A DNA stretch of 64,000 nt. Origin: Chitinophaga sancti (GTDB taxonomy: Bacteria; Bacteroidota; Bacteroidia; Chitinophagales; Chitinophagaceae). The notes below the pieces were generated by a model. That model did not search any database and was not told where the DNA came from. It worked only from the letters and a program-made list of their open reading frames with translations. This document shows, in pieces, positions 34,751-43,647 of the stretch (position 1 is its first letter; each line of letters starts with the position of its first letter). The DNA lies in the NCBI RefSeq assembly GCF_034087045.1, contig NZ_CP139247.1, positions 496,001 through 560,000 on the forward strand, given 5' to 3'. The position numbers were made by a program, and so were the translations under genes.

Positions 34751-34917
34751 GCTAATAAAGAAATCAATAATAGATAAATCCTCTATGAATAAGTTCGAAA
34801 GTTGTCCCTCGTAGCCCGCAATAAAGCAAGACCCGCTCTATGAGCGGGTCTTGCTTTTTAAAACCTATTTTGATGGATAACTAAGATATTTGTTATCAAC
34901 TACATAACCGTTCGAAA
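34751..34917 (+). repeat. TTCGAA-bounded interspersed repeat, copy D (GCAAGACC subtype)
   Basis: GCTAATAAAGAAATCAATAA, TAGATAAATCCTCTATGAAT and AAGTTCGAAAGTTGTCCCTC are followed by GTAGCCCGC, a hairpin with 16-base arms AAAGCAAGACCCGCTC (34823-34838) and its complement (34842-34857), and a tail ending ACCGTTCGAAAT at 34907-34918. This is the best-preserved copy of its subtype. Confidence 0.88.
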
Positions 34918-34949
34918 TCGATGATTGCTTTTGATATGTACCTACCCAT

Positions 34950-35990
34950 CTAAGCATTTATATCCCTTATTCTCTGTTGTGCTAACTGTATTGCCATCTG
35001 TAGCTTTTGTTTCAGCAATTCTTTTGATGGCAATTCAAGAAGATATTGCGCAACATGTATACCCGCCGAATCAAGTTCTAAAAGTTCTACCAATTCATCA
35101 TTTTTATCCGCACAAAGAATTAATCCAATTGGAGAAAGTTCATGAGGTTGTTGTTCATATTTAGCCAGCCACCTGAGATACAATTCCATCTGGCTTTTAT
35201 GACTATGCTCAAACTTCCCTAATTTGAGGTCTATAGCAACTAAACGCCTTAGCTTACGGTGATAAAATAACAGATCTATATAATAATCTGTATCATCAAT
35301 GGAAATTCTCTTTTGCCTGGCGAGAAAAGCAAAATCATTGCCTAGCTCTAATATGAATAACTGTAGCTGGTATATAATTGCCTGCTCAAGATCTCTTTCA
35401 TTGTATGTATCCCGTAAACCAAGAAAATCAAGTATATAGGGATCTTTAATAGTAAAATCTACTGTCATTCCTCTCCTATTTTGTAATAATTCAAGGTCAT
35501 TCTTGATTACAAGCTCAGGCTTTTTGCTGATGGCAGTACGCTCATACAGCATAGAATTAATTCGTTCCTGTAGCTGCCGGCTACTCCACCTCTCATTTGA
35601 GGCCATTGTCAAGTAAAAGTCCCGCTGCACTTCATCTTTTAAATAGGCAATGGTTTTTATGTGCGTCCAGCTCAATTGTCTCCGCACTGCGGAGACAATT
35701 TGTGTTTTTGTAAAGATTTCCGCACAACGGAGGCAATGCCTTAATGTTTTATCATCCCAGCCTTTGCCAAAGGCTTCCATTAACGAAATAGATATCTTCT
35801 TAACTATTTCCTTTCCGTAGCCAGCCCTTTGATTCCCCAGAACATAATTATTTAATTTTGTGCCAATATTCCAGTATAATAGTACGAGTTCTGTATTTAC
35901 TGCTATTAGCACCTTGTGCTTACTATTTTCAATTATCTGACTTATTTCGTCAAATAAGATTTTCTCTTCTTTTATCAATTTATTCTCCAT
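34950..35990 (-). CDS. YhcG-family PD-(D/E)XK nuclease-domain protein
   Basis: 346 residues of the DUF1016/YhcG type. The N-terminal half (about 1-150: VLLYWNIGTKLNNYVL, AGYGKEIVKKIS) is a DNA-binding helical region. The C-terminal half has the nuclease core DDTDYYIDLLFYHRKLRRLVAIDLKLGKF (about 228-256), with the D...(E/D)xK signature as IDLL and DLK. Members are restriction/defence or toxin-like nucleases often found on mobile DNA. Length is close to the usual 340-380. The promoter must lie in the 36000 region. It lies right after repeat copy D. Confidence 0.9.
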   Translation of the reverse strand: MENKLIKEEKILFDEISQIIENSKHKVLIAVNTELVLLYWNIGTKLNNYVLGNQRAGYGKEIVKKISISLMEAFGKGWDDKTLRHCLRCAEIFTKTQIVSAVRRQLSWTHIKTIAYLKDEVQRDFYLTMASNERWSSRQLQERINSMLYERTAISKKPELVIKNDLELLQNRRGMTVDFTIKDPYILDFLGLRDTYNERDLEQAIIYQLQLFILELGNDFAFLARQKRISIDDTDYYIDLLFYHRKLRRLVAIDLKLGKFEHSHKSQMELYLRWLAKYEQQPHELSPIGLILCADKNDELVELLELDSAGIHVAQYLLELPSKELLKQKLQMAIQLAQQRIRDINA

Positions 35991-36385
35991 TCCAAAGATT
36001 CATTCGGTTGAAATATTTGAATGTATTAAAATTACTACATCCATAGATGAATAACAAATCTCCTTAAAGGATTCGTAGAGGTGTAAATAAATGAATATCA
36101 ATTAAATAACAAGATTTTCATTTAAAGAATAGCGCGAGTAACAAGGAGTTATAATTCACTTTTCAATTACCTTTGAGCAAAGCGGTATAATTGTTAAATG
36201 CTCTAATAAAGATCGCTGTAATTTAGTAATAGCAAATTCGATCTGCTGGATACACTGTGACACACATACGGGTTCCCAATATTTGACCAGAATATCCAGA
36301 GCCATTATGCTCTACGATTTTCAGAAGAAGCTTTAAACCTTTTTTAGTGTTTATGATTTAAATTTAGGAGAAATAGTTTTTGTTG
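35991..36385. other. intergenic region between divergent genes
   Basis: About 390 bases, AT-rich, holding the promoters of the YhcG gene (minus) and the small membrane gene (plus). I see no RNA gene or repeat in it. Confidence 0.4.
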
Positions 36386-36679
36386 ATGACAACCTTTAAT
36401 TACATAACAATAACATTATCACTAGGCGCACTTATTGTTTCAATTTTGACTTTTTGGCTTACAAGAATAAGAAGTGGGAAAGTTAAAATGACTAAACCAA
36501 CTATTATCTTCTTTGGCCCCGATGGTGGTGGCGAACGACACAACAAAGTATTTATTAGGACCTTACTATACAGTACTTCAGATAAAGGACAATATATTCA
36601 GAATATGTTTATTCGCCTCAGTAGAGCTGAATCGGTTCAGAATTTTAATGTTTGGGTGTATTTGTTTTCAACCCTATAA
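36386..36679 (+). pseudogene. small one-helix membrane protein, probably C-truncated
   Basis: About 97 residues (ATG 36386; a TTG two codons upstream, at 36380, lies closer to the AGGAG site). One transmembrane helix at the N-terminus (ITITLSLGALIVSILTFWL), then a short basic stretch and a beta-rich part (PTIIFFGPDGGG, KVFIRTLLYSTSDKGQYI, QNFNVWVY). The ending LFSTL looks like a frameshifted tail, so the family's C-terminal part is missing. Related proteins of unknown function occur in accessory DNA across bacteria. I give no function. Confidence 0.5.
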
Positions 36680-36722
36680 GTATTCGAAGTCAAATCGTTT
36701 CTGCGCTTAGGTTTCCAGTTAA

Positions 36723-38156
36723 CTAATTTTCGAATAAGGCTTCCATCGTAATTTCTTTCTGTATAAGATTAACATAGTTATCATTTTTTTTGGCTCCATA
36801 TGTAGTTATAAGAGTAAGAAATAATGTTTTACGGGTTTGGGTTTTCTGTCGGAAAACTCTTTCTTTTTGCGCTAATGCAGCAGCATATTTTTTGTCTATA
36901 ACAAATTCAGAAATGGAAAATTTAATTTCACACAGATTGATACAGTTATCTCTCCTATCAAATAGAAGGTCTATTTGTGCTCCATCTTCTTTCTCTTTAG
37001 CAGAGTAACGCCATGGAGACACTTCTGTATAAACATCAGCTATTCCTATTGCTTTTTTAATCTGTTGCTCATGTTTAAGGCATATACTTTCGAATGCAAG
37101 CCCACTCCAGCTTTTCCATGACGAGCTTTCTGAAAGTCGCATCCAGACACCCGCTCCATGTGATTTACTATTCTCTATAAATTTTATATAAAAAATTGAA
37201 TACTCATCTGTTAGCTTATAGATACTATCCCGGGAAGTTTTTTCAAAAGGCACATAGGGTGTGATAAATCCAGACTCCGACAGTTCTTCCAATAATTGTG
37301 TAGTACCTCCGCCGGAAGTCAGCGAGCAGACTTTAATTATTTCATTTCTTGTCAGCCCTCCTGGTTTAGCTGCCAACGCCCTGATCACTTCCATGTGATG
37401 TAAGGCTTCTTCGAATAATGAATGAAAAAGTATTTTGAATTCATTGTGCAATAACCCATTCTTGTTAAAACATGTTCTATCTAATACCTGCGCTGTACTC
37501 TCTCCTTTATTTACTTCTTTAAGATATAAAGGAACGCCACCCATTGCCATGTACAGTTGCAATAACTGATATTGATCCAGTTTTATCTTTCTACTATTCA
37601 AATACGCTTCCATCTCGCTAAGATTAAAAGGTAACAAGCGAATCCTTTTTGTTACCCTGTTATGTAGCCCTCCCCGGTTATTAATTACTTTCTGTATCAT
37701 CCATGACGCAGCAGACCCACAGATTACTACAACGAGGTTTTCCTGCCTGGAAGCCCACATATTCCAGAAATTTTCGAATGCCTGCATAAAGCCCGATCTT
37801 GGCGTTTGGATCCAGGGAAATTCATCAAAAAAGAGTACTCGCTTTTGCTTTTTTATAAGCGGGGCTACGTAACTTTCTAACAGGCTAAAGGCCTGTCTCC
37901 AATTACCTGGAATATCAATAGGTGAAACTTTCACAGAGCGGGTAAGGGCCTGAGCGAAATTAGCCAGTTGGTCACTAAGAATCGCATTATGAACACCTGA
38001 AAATTCAAAAATCAGCTCCTTTTGGTAAAAGTTCCGGATCAGAAAAGTTTTCCCGATTCTTCGTCTACCATATATTGCCACTAATTCAGCCTCATTGGAC
38101 AATAAAGCCCTTTGTAGTATAGCTTTTTCATCCTCTCTTCCTATAAGATATTCCAT
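36723..38156 (-). CDS. archaeal-type ATPase with DUF234 nuclease-like domain (1)
   Basis: 477 residues. MEYLIGREDEKAILQRALL leads to the P-loop YGRRRIGKTFLI (about 29-40). Walker B is VLFFDEFPWIQT (about 107-118), and ICGSAASWM is the sensor region. A winged helix at about 260-300 precedes the DUF234 domain with AQIDLLFDRRDNCINLCEIKF (about 410-430), which has the D...ExK spacing of PD-(D/E)XK nucleases. The family is found beside mobile DNA in archaea and bacteria; its role is not established. It has a perfect 18-base inverted repeat 12 bases before the ATG. A near-identical C-terminal copy occurs at 15643-16100, and a diverged full relative at 40433. Confidence 0.88.
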   Translation of the reverse strand: MEYLIGREDEKAILQRALLSNEAELVAIYGRRRIGKTFLIRNFYQKELIFEFSGVHNAILSDQLANFAQALTRSVKVSPIDIPGNWRQAFSLLESYVAPLIKKQKRVLFFDEFPWIQTPRSGFMQAFENFWNMWASRQENLVVVICGSAASWMIQKVINNRGGLHNRVTKRIRLLPFNLSEMEAYLNSRKIKLDQYQLLQLYMAMGGVPLYLKEVNKGESTAQVLDRTCFNKNGLLHNEFKILFHSLFEEALHHMEVIRALAAKPGGLTRNEIIKVCSLTSGGGTTQLLEELSESGFITPYVPFEKTSRDSIYKLTDEYSIFYIKFIENSKSHGAGVWMRLSESSSWKSWSGLAFESICLKHEQQIKKAIGIADVYTEVSPWRYSAKEKEDGAQIDLLFDRRDNCINLCEIKFSISEFVIDKKYAAALAQKERVFRQKTQTRKTLFLTLITTYGAKKNDNYVNLIQKEITMEALFEN

Positions 38157-38167
38157 TGTCTATTTAA

Positions 38168-38219
38168 TTTATATTTCGCCATAACTATATAAAGTTATGT
38201 GGTTATGGCGAAATATAAA
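38168..38219. promoter_or_regulatory. 18-base inverted repeat upstream of ATPase gene 1
   Basis: TTTATATTTCGCCATAAC (38168-38185) and GTTATGGCGAAATATAAA (38202-38219) are perfect complements with a 16-base AT-rich centre. The left arm ends 11 bases from the ATG at 38156. It could be an autoregulatory operator or an RNA hairpin in the leader. The second ATPase gene has a palindrome in the same place with a different sequence. Confidence 0.7.
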
Positions 38220-38441
38220 AAATTATTTTCCATCAATCAAACTGACAAACAGACACTTATGAAAATATAAATGAATTACTCCTTGGTAAATAAGAGTGTC
38301 AATTTTGTATTGAACAACTAAGCTCAAATAGGATTGAGGATATAATGGCAGGATTAACGTTGTTTCCATTTCTATACTTTATTTGTAGCAAAGTATTTTT
38401 AACAGAGCGTAGTCAATGATGCACAACCATGGTAGATAAAA

Positions 38442-38661
38442 ATTTCACTATTTTAAGAATTCCAGTTGTTCATTTCAATATACTCCATGATGATAGACAA
38501 ATCATCTTAGAATTGGTTCGAAAGTTGTCCCTCGTAGCCCGCTAATATTTAAAAGCCTTCAAGTTATTGAACTTGAAGGCTTTTAAGTTTAAAGAAATAG
38601 TCAGTGAATGCAAAACACCTCAGCATTAATAACTGATAAATAAGCATCTAGAATCGTTCGA
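38442..38661 (+). repeat. TTCGAA-bounded interspersed repeat, copy E (CTTCAAGT subtype)
   Basis: TTTCACTATTTT, TTGGTTCGAAAGTTGTCCC and TCGTAGCCCGC match the core. The hairpin TTAAAAGCCTTCAAGTT with its complement is the same subtype as copy C, as is the tail AACTGATAAAT...ATCGTTCGAAC (TTCGAA at 38656-38661). The segment before the core is more diverged than in A, C and D. Confidence 0.82.
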
Positions 38662-38694
38662 ACTTAATTGCATCGTAATTTGAAAAAGATCTTG

Positions 38695-40374
38695 TTATTT
38701 CTGGATTCTTGTGTCAGCCATAAATGCAATTAACATATTCGTTCTGTAAGACCAACTGGATTTTGATGCATTGTCTATACTCTTTTTAATCTCACTTTCG
38801 GTATAATATTTCTTTAGCAAGCCGAGAAGCTTCGAAATTGTTTCTGTCACTTCTCTGTCTTCGTCCATATAATATGTATGATCTGTCTTGTTGAAAATCG
38901 TTTTCAAGAATTCCTTCTTATCCGCAAGAATCATTCTTTCAGCATATTCGAAAATAATATTATAAGAAGTGTTGTCATTGATATAATCTATCATTTTCCC
39001 ATACTTATTATCGAGTTCCATTAGTTTAAAAGAAAATCTCATTGCATCCGTATTATAGTTTGCCAATTGTCTGGCTCGTGATAAGACCTTACTGCGCCAC
39101 TTTTTCTTCTCTTCTTCGTTTTCTATCCTTGAATAAATAAAAAGGTAATCATCAAAATCAAATGTATTAGGGAAAAGGTATTTTAATACTTCTGCTAGTT
39201 TATTTTCATCCTTTTCAAGAAAAGCTATTTTTTTCATGAATTGTAAATAGAGCAGATTATATTCTTCCCTGGAATTATTTTTAATCTGTTCCCGGCAATA
39301 TTTCTCAGCAAGTTGTAAATGTCCGCAATTAATCAGGTTATCTATCAGCAGCTCATTGTAATCATTATTGAAAGTAATAGGTTTAAATACCTTGTGGTAC
39401 ACTGCAAATAGGTCATTATTTACTACAATATTAAATAGTGTTTCTGTGTATATTTTTCCGTCGTAAAATTTTGTCGGGTCACACTTGATATATCGTTTTA
39501 CCAATTTATCAATTAAATCCTTCCCTTTCAGTGTTCCATCACACCCAATTGCTTTTTCCAGGAAGGATAAATAATGAATTCTCAGATTATAGGATTCTCC
39601 ATCAATGAGGTCTGCAAAGTAGCCTAAGGCTAAATTCCAGTCATCTTCATGCTGCAATTCATTTAAAGCTGTTAAGACTTTAGCAAACAGGCTTTCCAGA
39701 TATTTAATCATTTTATTACTGGATGAGCTAACCTTCCTTTGTATTTCCTCATAGCTTTCTACTAATGCGTTAAAATTTTCAAATGATTTTACGTCAGTCA
39801 AATTTGAATAATATTTCTCCACAATAGGAAGATGTATCTCTGTCCAGAGATCAATAATTTTTTTCACTTCTCCGACTTCTATTTTCCTTTTATTTTTTAT
39901 GACAGCCTTGACTGCATCCAGCGTAAGTTTCTTTACATCCTGTGGTGTGTGCTTGCTTGTCTGGTTCGAAAAATGATGGACAAAAGCAAGTTCCATGTCT
40001 TTATTCTTTATCAATAGCTCTTTTATCCACTTCCGCAGGTCAGCGATATCAACTTCATTTACAAGCATGTCAAGCTTGTCTGACTTTTTAGGATTTCCTG
40101 CCGACTTCTTCGCCCCTTTTTTTGCTATGTAGAGAAACAGTGCTATTTTATGTTGGCAGAAAGCAGCTTTGCTTTTACAGTCACAATTATGATGTAGCAA
40201 TTCTTTTTTATCATTCAATAAAATAGTGACATCAAAGCTTACATCATTTTCATCAACATAAGCCTGGTATTTATATTTTTCAATTTCATCACATTCTCTT
40301 ACGATGCACTTTTCCGATCTTTTTACCAGATTTCCAGGCAGTATATTTTTGTAATTATCAATTGACAATTCCAT
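38695..40374 (-). CDS. SWIM zinc-finger protein
   Basis: 559 residues. About residues 58-75 hold HNCDCKSKAAFCQHKIA, a SWIM finger (CxC...CxH). The rest is mostly helical, with lysine- and glutamate-rich repeats resembling alpha-solenoid/TPR-like helices (NLALGYFADLIDGES, HLQLAEKYCREQIKNN). SWIM fingers bind DNA or proteins; in bacteria such proteins sit beside SNF2 helicases or MoxR-VWA systems. No such partner lies nearby, so it seems to act alone or is displaced. It follows repeat copy E. AT-rich composition fits recent transfer. I give no function. Confidence 0.75.
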   Translation of the reverse strand: MELSIDNYKNILPGNLVKRSEKCIVRECDEIEKYKYQAYVDENDVSFDVTILLNDKKELLHHNCDCKSKAAFCQHKIALFLYIAKKGAKKSAGNPKKSDKLDMLVNEVDIADLRKWIKELLIKNKDMELAFVHHFSNQTSKHTPQDVKKLTLDAVKAVIKNKRKIEVGEVKKIIDLWTEIHLPIVEKYYSNLTDVKSFENFNALVESYEEIQRKVSSSSNKMIKYLESLFAKVLTALNELQHEDDWNLALGYFADLIDGESYNLRIHYLSFLEKAIGCDGTLKGKDLIDKLVKRYIKCDPTKFYDGKIYTETLFNIVVNNDLFAVYHKVFKPITFNNDYNELLIDNLINCGHLQLAEKYCREQIKNNSREEYNLLYLQFMKKIAFLEKDENKLAEVLKYLFPNTFDFDDYLFIYSRIENEEEKKKWRSKVLSRARQLANYNTDAMRFSFKLMELDNKYGKMIDYINDNTSYNIIFEYAERMILADKKEFLKTIFNKTDHTYYMDEDREVTETISKLLGLLKKYYTESEIKKSIDNASKSSWSYRTNMLIAFMADTRIQK

Positions 40375-40432
40375 TGTATCGATATATAAAATGATAAAAC
40401 TTATGTAACTTATTTCTCGACAAACTATTTAT

Positions 40433-41854
40433 TTAGGCAAAAAGATCATCCATAGTTAAACTATTCTGAACTATACCATTAGAATAAACGTTTTTTACTA
40501 TACCATAAGTAGTGATCATAGTTAAAAAAATAGATTTATTGGTATGTGTCGCGGTTCGAAAAGTGTCTATTTTAGATAATAATACTTCCCCATATTTTTT
40601 ATCTATGGTAAAAGGATTAATAGAAAACTTCATTTCACAAACATTTATCACATCATCCTTTCTGTCTATTATCAAATCTATCTGGTGCTTTTTCCCGTTA
40701 TCCGTATTTATCCATGATGAACAACTTGTTTGCACGCCACTTATGCCAAGAGCATGTTTAATTTCCGACAGATGTGCAAAACAAACCTGCTCAAATGCAT
40801 AGCCACTCCATGCCCTCTGCTGTGGAGTATTAAGTCCATTAATCCATTCGTTCTCATTCAGTGCATGACTTCCCCGTATGAATTTGATATAAAATAAGGA
40901 ATAAAAATCACTTAGCTGATAAAGGCTATTTTTCTCTTTTTTACCAAAGGATGTGTACCTCCTTATAAATCCACTCTCCTCCAATTCGTTTAATATTCTT
41001 GTTGTACTTCCCGCATTAGCCAGCCCTGTATTATTAATAATTTCAGAACGTGTTAATCCCTTAGCTTTTGTGCTTAATATTTCAATTACTGAAAGGTGTT
41101 TTTCAGCCTTATTGAATAGAGAAGTGTAAAGATCCGTAAATTCTTCTTTCAATAGTCCATCCCGCTGAAAACACAACCGATTAATATTCTGAGTAGCACT
41201 CATGCTAATATCTACATGATCAAGATAAAACGGGATGCCTCCCATCACCATATACAATTGAATTAACTGATATCTGCTAAATACTCCACCACGACTCTGA
41301 AAGAAGGTTTCACATTCCCTTAATGTAAAAGGTTCAAGGCGTATTCTGTGTGTTACTCTATTATGGAGTCCTCCTTTATTATGAATCAATGTGTTGATCA
41401 TCCATGAAGCAGCTGATCCACATACAATAAGGATAACATCATTTCTTGCACTGGCAAATGAATTCCAGAAATAGTCGAGTGCGGGAAGAAACCCAGATTG
41501 TGCAGTATCCAACCAAGGCAGTTCATCCAGAAATACTACTTTTTTTTGCTTAGTATTTTTGGATAATAGTTCTTCCAGTTGTGCAAAGGCCTCAAACCAA
41601 TTTTCTGGAATGGGAGTAGATAGATTAGAGTTGAACTTTTGTAATGCTCTATGAAAGTTAGACAAATTTTGTTGCAGGTTTATATTGGCGACCCCTGTAA
41701 GGTAAAATGTAAAATCCTGCTGAAAAGCTTCTCTAATTAAAAATGTTTTACCAACCCTTCGCCGGCCATATACAGCAACAAATTGTGATTTGTCAGAAAA
41801 TTTCACATTTTCAAGCACCTTCAATTCTTTTTCCCGACCAATGATTGTACCCAT
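40433..41854 (-). CDS. archaeal-type ATPase with DUF234 nuclease-like domain (2)
   Basis: 473 residues if begun at MGTIIGREKELKVLE (41854). The frame is open to 41932, but that extension lies inside a perfect palindrome. P-loop YGRRRVGKTFLI, Walker B VVFLDELPWLDT, ICGSAASWM-like VCGSAASWM, a winged helix (GLTRSEIINNTGLANAGST) and DUF234 HQIDLIIDRKDDVINVCEMKF mirror the first ATPase at 36723 over their whole lengths, at moderate protein identity. So the two genes are old relatives, not a recent duplication. Function unknown; the nuclease-like tail suggests a role in mobile-element conflict. It lies 58 bases downstream of the SWIM gene's start. Confidence 0.88.
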   Translation of the reverse strand: MGTIIGREKELKVLENVKFSDKSQFVAVYGRRRVGKTFLIREAFQQDFTFYLTGVANINLQQNLSNFHRALQKFNSNLSTPIPENWFEAFAQLEELLSKNTKQKKVVFLDELPWLDTAQSGFLPALDYFWNSFASARNDVILIVCGSAASWMINTLIHNKGGLHNRVTHRIRLEPFTLRECETFFQSRGGVFSRYQLIQLYMVMGGIPFYLDHVDISMSATQNINRLCFQRDGLLKEEFTDLYTSLFNKAEKHLSVIEILSTKAKGLTRSEIINNTGLANAGSTTRILNELEESGFIRRYTSFGKKEKNSLYQLSDFYSLFYIKFIRGSHALNENEWINGLNTPQQRAWSGYAFEQVCFAHLSEIKHALGISGVQTSCSSWINTDNGKKHQIDLIIDRKDDVINVCEMKFSINPFTIDKKYGEVLLSKIDTFRTATHTNKSIFLTMITTYGIVKNVYSNGIVQNSLTMDDLFA

Positions 41855-41883
41855 AATTACCAATTTGGCTTTAAATGTACAAA

Positions 41884-41934
41884 TTTTGACACTTAGAGCC
41901 AAATTGATCATCAATTTGGCTCTAAGTGTCAAAA
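41884..41934. promoter_or_regulatory. 25-base perfect palindrome upstream of ATPase gene 2
   Basis: Arms at 41884-41908 and 41910-41934 are exact complements around a single C. The central part reads AGAGCCAAATTGAT and its reverse. A third related half-site occurs near 41954 (AAGCCAATTTGACA) and a fourth near 41861-41872 (CCAATTTGGCTTT). This looks like an operator with repeated AGCCAAATTG half-sites, probably autoregulation of the ATPase, and it fixes the start at 41854. Confidence 0.75.
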
Positions 41935-42254
41935 AAATCTAGATAAAGCCAATTTGACAATGAATAAACATTATATGTTACATAAATAGCATTTAATCTA
42001 CTCCTGCTCCAATCTGAAGTTAAATCGGTGCAATCATCGAAATCTCATTTAAATAAAATGTCAGGAAAACAAGATGAATAAAGCATTCAGGGAAGCTCTT
42101 ACTTAATAGCTATTTATAGAAGAATATTTTCAAATGATTGCTCGCAAAAATCACCACGCAAATCAGATGCGTAGCATAAAATTAGCTTTGGGCAAAAGCG
42201 TAGTATCAAGGTCCTTATTAAAACATAAATTAGAATAGACTAATAGTTGTTGTC
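41935..42254. other. intergenic region, nothing else seen
   Basis: About 320 AT-rich bases upstream of ATPase gene 2 and of a broken plus-strand gene. I find no RNA gene or repeat here apart from one half-site near 41954. Confidence 0.4.
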
Positions 42255-42649
42255 ATGCATCCATATATTCCACATTTATTACAAGATATTACTGCTGCTC
42301 ATCGCACAAAAGGCCATGCGAAGAAAGAGAAAAGTCTTTTCAGGAAATTCTGGAAGAGTTTACTGAGGAGCAAGAAGGGCGGAAAAATACTTTCGGATAC
42401 TTCTGTGGTATGCAGGAGGAAGATTTTCCGCCTTCAGATCAGCTAATGAAAAAAAATATAAAGTTGGTATCTGGTGCTTTCAAAAAGATGATGCGATCCT
42501 GGAATCTTCAATGCTTATTGCCTAAATCTCTCCCTCCTGATCTTGAGTATAAACTCCTTATCCGGATGCTTAATCGTAAATTCAATCCTCAAAATTCAGG
42601 CATGGTGAGGTGTATTGAATTATCAGGACAGTGTATTTGTCTAAGTTGA
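42255..42649 (+). pseudogene. hypothetical protein, frameshifted
   Basis: MHPYIPHLLQDITAAHRTKG opens at 42255. A shift near 42335-42345 leads into SFQEILEEFTEEQEG and FGYFCGMQEEDFPPSDQL, then NIKLVSGAFKKMMRSWNL and LPPDLEYKLLIRMLNRKF, ending at 42649. Together they make about 130 residues of a Bacteroidota hypothetical family that I recall only as uncharacterised. The C-terminal Cys-rich end has decayed (SGQCICLS). Confidence 0.6.
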
Positions 42650-42737
42650 CTAGACCTTGTCGGACAGGATTGGCTACCTGCCAGGTAATTTCGAAGTGTT
42701 TCATTTATAAATTCCCACTTCACGGACTTTGCACAGC

Positions 42738-42820
42738 GCAATCGAAAGTTGTCCCTCTTGCTTTTTATACATAATCATGAATCCCTAACTTGTTTGTTTT
42801 CAACTACATTTAAGTTCGAA
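42738..42820 (+). repeat. TTCGAA interspersed repeat, copy F (hairpin deleted)
   Basis: AATCGAAAGTTGTCCCTC is joined directly to TTGCTTTTTA, so the hairpin's left arm and most of the right arm are missing, as if deleted between them. The tail TTTGTTTTCAACTACAT...AAGTTCGAAATC (TTCGAA at 42815-42820) is that of copies A and D. Confidence 0.72.
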
Positions 42821-43377
42821 ATCATTTCTTAGGCTGATGGCTTCATCTATTTTGTCGGATGAGAGTTGGTTTAATGAGGTGGTCTCATAGTGATCCAGGA
42901 TGCTCAATAATTTCATACATTCTCAGGTTTGGGGGTACAGAATTACCCGTTAACATCAAGACACTTAATAAATAGGGATAAAATCGTATAGCTTGGAATT
43001 CTTCTGGGTTAGAGAATTTCATAACTGTCCCATAAAGCTATAACAAGTTAGGAAAATTAGATGGTAAAAACAAAGTAATTAGGAGTGCTTTGAATGTGCG
43101 AGTGGTTAGTAGTGAGGGAATTGGTGGGTTATTGTGTTTATTCTATTTGAAAAAGGAAGGACCGGATTTGTTTTTAAAAGTGATGTAGATTATTATTTCA
43201 ATATTAGACAATTATTTTAACCCTTATTTCTTACATGCATTGTGATCTTAAAGGGGCACGTAAATCCAACGAATAGCATATTAAACACAAAATTATAATA
43301 TTGAAAATCAATTACTTAAATTTAAATATTTTGACAATTGGTTTCTTTTTTGATACCCAAAAGCGTATATTTACGCT
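42821..43377. other. intergenic region before the toxin-antitoxin pair
   Basis: About 560 bases with no supportable gene. The last 80 bases before the ATG at 43378 (TTGACAATTGG, then TATATTTACGCT) look like a promoter region, but I cannot fix the boxes. Confidence 0.35.
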
Positions 43378-43647
43378 ATGGCTAAGGATATCAAAAACAC
43401 AATAGTAAAAGATAACAATTATTTACTTACTGTTAGGAAACTTAGGTTGCGGAATTTCAGTAAGAATATTCCGTTTTTAATACTTTCTGACAAATTACCA
43501 GAGGGGCAGGTCTATAGAGAATATCCGGACGGTCGTATTGAGCTACAGCAGGTAGTTACTGTGGGAAAGAAATTTCAATCCAGGTTAATTCAGAAGCTTG
43601 AATCCAACGACGCTGACCGCATAAGAAAAGAGTATGGACTACTCTAA
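43378..43647 (+). CDS. antitoxin-like partner of a zeta-type toxin
   Basis: 89 residues: MAKDIKNTIVKDNNYLLTVRKLRLRNFSK, a basic start, then YREYPDGRIELQQVV and a C-terminal helix (SRLIQKLESNDADRIRKEYGLL). Small proteins of this sort lie upstream of Bacteroidota zeta-like kinases and are thought to be their antitoxins; this is from gene order rather than a known structure. The gene overlaps the next start codon by 14 bases, so the two are translationally coupled. The frame is intact, unlike the toxin. Confidence 0.65.
   Translation: MAKDIKNTIVKDNNYLLTVRKLRLRNFSKNIPFLILSDKLPEGQVYREYPDGRIELQQVVTVGKKFQSRLIQKLESNDADRIRKEYGLL

Noticed and set aside
41855..41932. Upstream extension of ATPase gene 2
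   Set aside because: The extension lies in a perfect palindrome and adds residues absent from the first ATPase; start set at 41854.
15461..42750. The GGTTCGAAAGTTGTCCC core as a tRNA T-arm or tRNA 3' remnant
   Set aside because: The GTTCGAA looks like a T-loop, but flanking bases do not pair as a T stem and no acceptor or anticodon arm can be drawn.
15418..42820. The TTCGAA repeats as a CRISPR array
   Set aside because: Copies are kilobases apart, 75-220 bases long, and not separated by uniform spacers; no cas gene is present.
15418..42820. Repeats as integron attC sites
   Set aside because: They lack the attC simple-site motifs as far as I can see and no tyrosine integron integrase lies in the window; kept only as an analogy.
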